8,543 nt of DNA, from the NCBI GenBank assembly GCA_937927435.1, contig CALBDW010000022.1:1-8543 (forward strand), written 5' to 3'. Numbering within the stretch: position 1 is the first letter of the stretch; the number at the start of each line of letters is the position of its first letter. Below are positions 5,554 through 8,543 of this stretch, piece by piece. This stretch comes from an uncultured Bdellovibrionales bacterium (GTDB taxonomy: Bacteria; Bdellovibrionota; Bdellovibrionia; Bdellovibrionales; JAMPXM01). The notes under the pieces are model-generated. The model saw only the letters and a program-made list of their open reading frames with translations. It had not been told where the DNA came from and searched no databases. The translations under genes and the position numbers were made by a program.

Positions 5554-5944
5554 ACGTCTTCTTTTTAAATGCACGATACTTGGCAGACCTGCGGTTAAAA
5601 AAAATCAACAGAAGGTTGTGAGACGATGGGGACAGACACGTGTCGTGTACACGCCGCAATTCTACGAATGGGAGCAAAGAGCGTTACTTGAAATGAAACG
5701 AGCGATGCGTGGAATGGATACGATACGAGAACCGCTTGAAATGAAAATCCATTTCACGCTCGAAAACGGACGATCGCTGCCTGATTTGTCGAATCTTTTA
5801 GAGGCACCACAGGATGCGCTAACGAAAGCAGGCGTGATTGAAGACGATCGTTTGATTCAAGTGATTCACGCCACGCGTATTTACGGCGATCGTAAGAAGC
5901 CGCTCGAGGCGAAAACGGAAATAGAACTTTATGCATTGGAGTAG
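5543..5944 (+). CDS. rusA: RusA-like Holliday junction resolvase, 133 aa
   Basis: The family cleaves four-way junctions as a dimer using clustered acidic residues and a metal ion, clearing recombination or replication intermediates before packaging. Here the N-terminal strand (FKCTILGRPAVKKNQQKVV) matches the RusA opening. The core motif PDLSNLLEAPQDALTKAGVIEDDRLI lies at ~80-105, with D81, N84, D91, and D101/D102 in place of the canonical DxDN...D...DD. The family's second Asp of DxD is Ser (S83) and the usual Lys after NLL is Glu (E87). Length is normal. There is no strong SD; it overlaps the preceding gene by 11 bases, which suggests coupled translation. Replication and methylation neighbours fit an early phage operon. 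Confidence 0.85.
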   Translation: MSDERLLFKCTILGRPAVKKNQQKVVRRWGQTRVVYTPQFYEWEQRALLEMKRAMRGMDTIREPLEMKIHFTLENGRSLPDLSNLLEAPQDALTKAGVIEDDRLIQVIHATRIYGDRKKPLEAKTEIELYALE

Positions 5945-5946
5945 CG

Positions 5947-6063
5947 ATGACCGCACTCGCATGGTTTTTGATTGGCTTTGGTTCGGGCTTTGTCGTGACG
6001 ATTGCGCTTGTCGTGTGGGCCTTGAGTTACCACGAGCATCCGCAATGGAGAGACTATGTTTAG
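5947..6063 (+). CDS. Single-pass small membrane protein, 38 aa
   Basis: This short ORF starts two bases after the RusA stop, with GGAG at 5938-5941 as SD. Residues ~4-27 are strongly hydrophobic (LAWFLIGFGSGFVVTIALVVWAL, one transmembrane helix), followed by a short polar tail (HEHPQWRDYV). Tiny membrane proteins of this kind are common in phage early operons. Function is unknown. Its end overlaps the next tiny ORF by 8 bases. Confidence 0.55.
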   Translation: MTALAWFLIGFGSGFVVTIALVVWALSYHEHPQWRDYV

Positions 6064-6166
6064 CTTAAGCCCAGAAGGTTTTGGCGTGCGCGAAGGATGT
6101 AAGAGAACGCGGTTGCTGCTGGCGTTTAAGCGGCGCGAGCGGTGTTTGTTGGCATGTGGCCATTGA
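6056..6166 (+). CDS. Possible tiny basic protein, 36 aa
   Basis: ATG 6056 has GGAG at 6047-6050 five bases upstream and overlaps the previous gene's end, which suits the local style. The product is basic with three cysteines (about residues 15, 30 and 34) and no recognised domain. A second frame starting at TTG 6081 (AGAAGG upstream, stop at 6213-6215, 44 aa, Cys-rich) covers much of the same bases, so I cannot tell which is translated. The rest of 6167-6218 holds only the SD of the next gene. Confidence 0.3.
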   Translation: MFSLSPEGFGVREGCKRTRLLLAFKRRERCLLACGH

Positions 6167-6218
6167 AGCAAGGCAACATTTTGACGTGAAAGAGACAACT
6201 AACAAAGGGGAGTGAGAG

Positions 6219-6530
6219 ATGAAGTTTGAAATGCCCAAGACAGATGTGACCCCAGCCGCCAACAGGCGGACAGTAGAGATTGAATACGCTTTCGGCGAAA
6301 CGAAAGTCATTGCGGACGAGGTGACGACCGAACGGATGAAGCGCGGCTTCGGCGTTTTCCTGGCTCGCGAAGTTTTGCCTGGCGAGATCACGCTGACTCG
6401 AGAAGAGTTTCGGGAGGCATTCGCTAAAGCCTACGCGACATTAGAAAACGCCAACAAACAGCTTGATGCGACTCTTGGATTGGCGATTGAGCGTGTTTTG
6501 TTTGGGTTGGAAGGGAGCGAAAAGCGATGA
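6219..6530 (+). CDS. Hypothetical protein, 103 aa
   Basis: Strong SD AAGGGGAG at 6205-6212. No family is recognised. Residues ~15-50 look beta-rich (RTVEIEYAFGETKVIADEVTTERM ... GFGVFLAREVLPGEITLT). Residues ~56-95 are helical and acidic (REEFREAFAKAYATLENANKQLDATLGLAIERVL). There is no signal peptide, membrane segment or cysteine pattern, so it is presumably cytoplasmic. It ends in an ATGA overlap with the next gene, which shows it belongs to the same operon. Confidence 0.7.
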   Translation: MKFEMPKTDVTPAANRRTVEIEYAFGETKVIADEVTTERMKRGFGVFLAREVLPGEITLTREEFREAFAKAYATLENANKQLDATLGLAIERVLFGLEGSEKR

Positions 6531-6820
6531 GCCGAGACGTTACCGACAAAAGCGATGAGTTCATTTTCTGCCCCGCTTGCATGGGTCTTGGCAGCATTAA
6601 ACGCTGGGAACTTGAGAAGAGCGAATCAGAACTCCGGCGATTGAGAGAAGAAAACGAGCGATTGAAGGAAGAACTTTCGGCGCTCACGAACCCAAGCGAC
6701 GCACGGTGCATGGAAATTGGAATGCTTCGAGAGCAACGAGAAAAATTGCAAGCGCAAGTAGAGCGTTTAAAGGCTGCGCTCGAAGACCGAGATCGCAGAG
6801 AATGCGCTAAAGGAGTGTGA
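6527..6820 (+). CDS. CxxC plus coiled-coil protein, 97 aa
   Basis: ATG 6527 overlaps the previous stop (ATGA) and has AAGGGAG at 6511-6517. Residues ~13-22 (FIFCPACMGLGSI) carry one CPxC knuckle and a glycine pattern like half a zinc knuckle. From ~28 to 90 the protein is a long, highly charged coiled coil in two segments (SELRRLREENERLKEEL and MLREQREKLQAQVERLKAAL) separated by a short break. A homodimer binding metal through paired CxxC sites is plausible but inferred. The gene ends in a GTGA junction with the next tiny ORF. Confidence 0.65.
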   Translation: MSRDVTDKSDEFIFCPACMGLGSIKRWELEKSESELRRLREENERLKEELSALTNPSDARCMEIGMLREQREKLQAQVERLKAALEDRDRRECAKGV

Positions 6821-6900
6821 GGCATGATTATTACGTTCGATGCGACATCTATTTAGTAACTCACGGTCCGACAACGATTCTGAAGGACAACGCTCGATGA
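6817..6900 (+). CDS. Possible 27-aa linker peptide upstream of the C5-methyltransferase
   Basis: GTG 6817 overlaps the upstream stop (GTGA), and the ORF's own stop at 6898-6900 overlaps the methyltransferase ATG 6897 (ATGA). That double overlap is the operon's usual join and is the main support. A competing ORF is ATG 6824-6856 (10 aa, MIITFDATSI), which has a much better placed SD (AAAGGAG, 6809-6815). Either could serve to hand ribosomes to the methyltransferase. No function is assignable. Confidence 0.3.
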   Translation: MRHDYYVRCDIYLVTHGPTTILKDNAR

Positions 6901-7886
6901 GGGCCTATTACAACGAGATCGATCCGAAAGCAGCAGCATGGCTTCGTGAACTCATCAAGGAAGGACTTATCGCTGCTGGCGAAGTCGATGAAAGGGATAT
7001 CAGGGATGTCAGACCAAGCGATCTTGAAGGATTCACACAACATCACTTCTTCGCCGGAATCGGCGTCTGGTCCTACGCGCTCCGACTCGCAGGATGGCCC
7101 GATGACAAGCCGGTCTGGACTGGCTCGTGTCCATGTCAACCTTTCTCCGCGGCAGGCAGAAGAAAAGGGACTTCTGACGAGCGGCACTTATGGCCCGCAT
7201 GGCAGTGGCTCATTCGAGAGTATCGCCCTGACACAATCTTTGGCGAACAGGTTGCGTCTCGTGACGGCATCGCTTGGCTCGACATTGTATCGACTGACTT
7301 GGAAGGAGAAGGTTACGCCATCGCGCCGATCGTATTTCCAGCTTGTGGCGTCGGCGCGCCGCACATCCGATCCAGAATTTGGTTCGTGGCCCACAACGTG
7401 CGCGCAAGATGGGCCGAATGGCGGCTCGAATCAGGAGATCGATCGATTACCGGTAGCGGCAGCGCTTGCGACTTGGCCGAGTCCGCGGGCCTGCGATTGC
7501 ACGGGCGGAGTGGAACCGATGAAGTCCACGGGTCGGAAACTTTTCACGATAGCGTCACTCGCGGCATGGCCATCACCGATCGCGAACGATGCCACGGGCA
7601 GCACACCGGAGCAATTCTTGGCGAGGAAGAAAGCTGTAAAGGAATCAGGCTTGAGTATCGGAGTGTCGCTGACATCCCTCAATTTGCAAGCGCAACTCGT
7701 GGATTCTGGGGGCCTGCTGACTGGATCTTTTGCCGAGACGGGAAATTTCGGCCAGTTGAACCCGGCACATTCCCGTTGGCTAATGGGGCTCCCGAAAGAG
7801 TGGGACGATTGCGGTGTTACGGCAATGCAATCGTTGCCCAAGCGGCGGCGGAATTCATCAAAGCGGCGAAGGAGTTCATAGCATGA
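6897..7886 (+). CDS. C5-cytosine DNA methyltransferase (phage type), 329 aa
   Basis: It transfers a methyl group from SAM to cytosine C5. ATG 6897 is chosen over 6840 because of GAAGGA at 6882-6887 and the ATGA junction. Motifs: I HHFFAGIGVWSYALRLAGW (49-67); IV GSCPCQPFSAAG with nucleophile C80; VI as GEQV (116-119) in place of ENV; VIII HIRSRIWFVA (156-165); and the C-terminal RVGRLRCYGNAIVAQAAAEF (301-320), motif X. The region between VIII and X (166-290), where target recognition should sit, is low in obvious structure. It is the part most constrained by the second reading frame 7006-7881. It is probably an anti-restriction enzyme. Target site unknown. Confidence 0.9.
   Translation: MRAYYNEIDPKAAAWLRELIKEGLIAAGEVDERDIRDVRPSDLEGFTQHHFFAGIGVWSYALRLAGWPDDKPVWTGSCPCQPFSAAGRRKGTSDERHLWPAWQWLIREYRPDTIFGEQVASRDGIAWLDIVSTDLEGEGYAIAPIVFPACGVGAPHIRSRIWFVAHNVRARWAEWRLESGDRSITGSGSACDLAESAGLRLHGRSGTDEVHGSETFHDSVTRGMAITDRERCHGQHTGAILGEEESCKGIRLEYRSVADIPQFASATRGFWGPADWIFCRDGKFRPVEPGTFPLANGAPERVGRLRCYGNAIVAQAAAEFIKAAKEFIA
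7006..7881 (+). CDS. Overprinted ORF inside the C5-methyltransferase, 291 aa, phage-family hypothetical
   Basis: This frame lies inside the methyltransferase gene and ends 5 bases before it. It stays open up to a GTG at 6946; I prefer ATG 7006, with AAAGGG at 6991-6996. The sequence resembles, from memory, a hypothetical protein family in phages and prophages: VNLSPRQAEEKGLLTSGTYG near residue 45, SLANRLRLVTASLGSTLYRLTWK (~78-100), three WP[ST]xxAxD repeats (W128, W157, W188), and QLNPAHSRWLMGLPKEWDDC (~250-269). The C-terminus is Arg/Lys/Ser-rich. There is no transmembrane segment. Function is unknown. It could be a genuine overprinted gene or a frame kept open by methyltransferase constraints; the family resemblance cannot separate these, because the same DNA is conserved in both cases. 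Confidence 0.5.
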   Translation: MSDQAILKDSHNITSSPESASGPTRSDSQDGPMTSRSGLARVHVNLSPRQAEEKGLLTSGTYGPHGSGSFESIALTQSLANRLRLVTASLGSTLYRLTWKEKVTPSRRSYFQLVASARRTSDPEFGSWPTTCAQDGPNGGSNQEIDRLPVAAALATWPSPRACDCTGGVEPMKSTGRKLFTIASLAAWPSPIANDATGSTPEQFLARKKAVKESGLSIGVSLTSLNLQAQLVDSGGLLTGSFAETGNFGQLNPAHSRWLMGLPKEWDDCGVTAMQSLPKRRRNSSKRRRSS

Positions 7887-7990
7887 GAATGTTGGCTCAA
7901 ATGGCAGATGATCGAAGGTACTGCGCTATTTGCGATAACTGGAGTGCGTGTGAGTGTCCGAGCGGTGACGCTGAAACGAAACAGGGGTGA
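7883..7990 (+). CDS. Tiny cysteine-rich protein, 35 aa
   Basis: ATG 7883 overlaps the methyltransferase stop (ATGA) and has a strong SD AAGGAG at 7869-7874, which itself lies inside the methyltransferase coding region. The product has CAIC (residues ~14-17) and CEC (~23-25), which could bind one zinc ion. The rest is polar. Metal binding is inferred only from cysteine spacing; no family is recognised. Confidence 0.5.
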   Translation: MRMLAQMADDRRYCAICDNWSACECPSGDAETKQG

Positions 7991-7993
7991 GGA

Positions 7994-8215
7994 ATGATCG
8001 ATAAATCCGAAATCCGTGAACGACTGAAAAATCTGATTGGCGAAGGGCCAAAAGAGTTTCACACGAGTGCTGACAAGAGAGTGTTCGAGCTGTGGTTGAG
8101 CAGACTGCTGGATCGCTTGGCTGAGAATACAGAAATAGTAGACGCGCTCATGGGCAAAAAGCGGCGCGACCGTACCGCGCTCGCTGATCGCATCGAACGT
8201 GAGGGGATGGGATGA
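7994..8215 (+). CDS. Small helical hypothetical protein, 73 aa
   Basis: ATG 7994 follows GGGGTGAGG (7984-7992). The product is predicted to be all-helical and charged (IRERLKNLIGEG, RVFELWLSRLLDRLAENTEIVDALMGKKRRDRTALADRIE), with a basic KKRRDR patch near residue 55. There are no cysteines and no membrane segment. It ends in an ATGA overlap with the next gene. Function unknown. Confidence 0.65.
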   Translation: MIDKSEIRERLKNLIGEGPKEFHTSADKRVFELWLSRLLDRLAENTEIVDALMGKKRRDRTALADRIEREGMG

Positions 8216-8319
8216 GTGATGAAACAAAATGTATTCTCACGATGTTTTTGCTCGCCTGCATTGGCGTCTTTTTGTTGACTTCTCGAACTACAATCCTAGA
8301 ACGCTCGAAGGTGAAGTGA
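8212..8319 (+). CDS. Single-pass small membrane protein, 35 aa
   Basis: ATG 8212 overlaps the upstream stop, with GAGGGG at 8201-8206 as SD. Residues ~7-23 (CILTMFLLACIGVFLLT) form one transmembrane helix, with an acidic start and a basic C-terminal tail (RTTILERSKVK). It is similar in plan to the small membrane protein at 5947. Function unknown. Confidence 0.5.
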   Translation: MSDETKCILTMFLLACIGVFLLTSRTTILERSKVK

Positions 8320-8347
8320 AAATAATTGAGCGAGGAAAGGTCGAATT

Positions 8348-8543
8348 ATGAACAAGCCGGAAGTAACCAAATGCCTAATGTGTGGAACCGAATGCATCGT
8401 TGAAGGTGAAATGACGCTTCACTTCAAACCTGTTCGTGAAACAGAGATTCAGCGACTGAAAGAGCAAGTAGAGCTGCTGCGCGGGGCGCTTCAAAAGATC
8501 AGCACGACGTTCTGCGGATGCTGGGATGAATGCGATTGTGGAT
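8348..8543 (+). CDS. CxxC plus coiled-coil small protein, C-terminus beyond the window
   Basis: The start at 8348 has AGGAAAGG at 8333-8340. The frame is open to the last base, so the gene is cut. The N-terminal KCLMCGTEC (residues ~8-16) is a zinc-ribbon-like half. Residues ~37-52 (EIQRLKEQVELLRGAL) are a coiled coil. A second cysteine cluster (CGCWDECDC, ~57-65) follows at the edge. The order Cys pair, coiled coil, Cys cluster resembles the gene at 6527. Function unknown. Confidence 0.6.
   Translation, partial: MNKPEVTKCLMCGTECIVEGEMTLHFKPVRETEIQRLKEQVELLRGALQKISTTFCGCWDECDCG

Noticed and set aside
7431..7841. 136-aa antisense ORF within the C5-methyltransferase
   Set aside because: No SD and no family resemblance; opposite to all other genes. 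It is likely a by-product of the two sense-strand frames.
1..8543. CRISPR array, tRNA, rRNA, insertion sequence
   Set aside because: No regularly spaced repeats, cloverleaf with GTTCRA arm, rRNA-like stretch, transposase or terminal inverted repeats were found.

Overview
The window reads as part of a temperate bacteriophage or prophage genome (or a closely related mobile element) from a bacterium that uses Shine-Dalgarno initiation. All supported genes lie on the + strand. They are short, packed and often joined by 4-base ATGA/GTGA overlaps. The recognisable ones are phage functions: tyrosine integrase, excisionase-like protein, replication initiator, helicase-loader-like protein, two DNA methyltransferases and a RusA-type resolvase. 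The host cannot be named from the sequence. No rRNA, tRNA or CRISPR was seen.

Layout. 1-420: two tiny overlapping genes (a coiled-coil protein and a zinc-ribbon-like protein). 421-604: a non-coding block of strong RNA hairpins, including a terminator whose upstream arm can instead pair with a competing antiterminator arm. 605-1901: excisionase-like HTH protein and tyrosine integrase. 1902-2218: non-coding, with repeated TGTTACCC boxes that suggest the attP arm region. 2246-3738: replication genes (O-like initiator with an internal GAAAA tract that could be an origin, a loader-like protein, a small coiled-coil protein). 3735-5944: a beta-class DNA methyltransferase interrupted in frame by a LAGLIDADG homing-endonuclease-like domain, two small proteins, and RusA. 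5947-6820: small proteins. 6817-7886: a C5-cytosine methyltransferase with a second long ORF (7006-7881) almost entirely inside it in another frame. 7883-8543: more tiny proteins, the last cut by the window end.

How it works together. From 2246 onward the genes look like one polycistronic early operon: replication first, then DNA modification (probably protection from host restriction), then Holliday-junction processing, with many small accessory proteins between. Int and Xis-like proteins would control integration and excision at the adjacent attP-like region. The integrase lies between two sets of phage genes rather than at an edge, so the sequence looks like circular or excised phage order rather than a prophage-host border.

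The strongest signal is the same-strand, out-of-frame gene pair at 7006-7881. Both frames carry recognisable family signatures, and one repeated DNA motif is read as W-P-[ST]-x-x-A-x-D in one frame and as an M/V/L-A-containing motif in the methyltransferase frame. Next come the methyltransferase/LAGLIDADG chimera with its separate lysine-codon signature, the attenuator-like RNA before xis-int, and the possible lambda-like origin inside the initiator gene.
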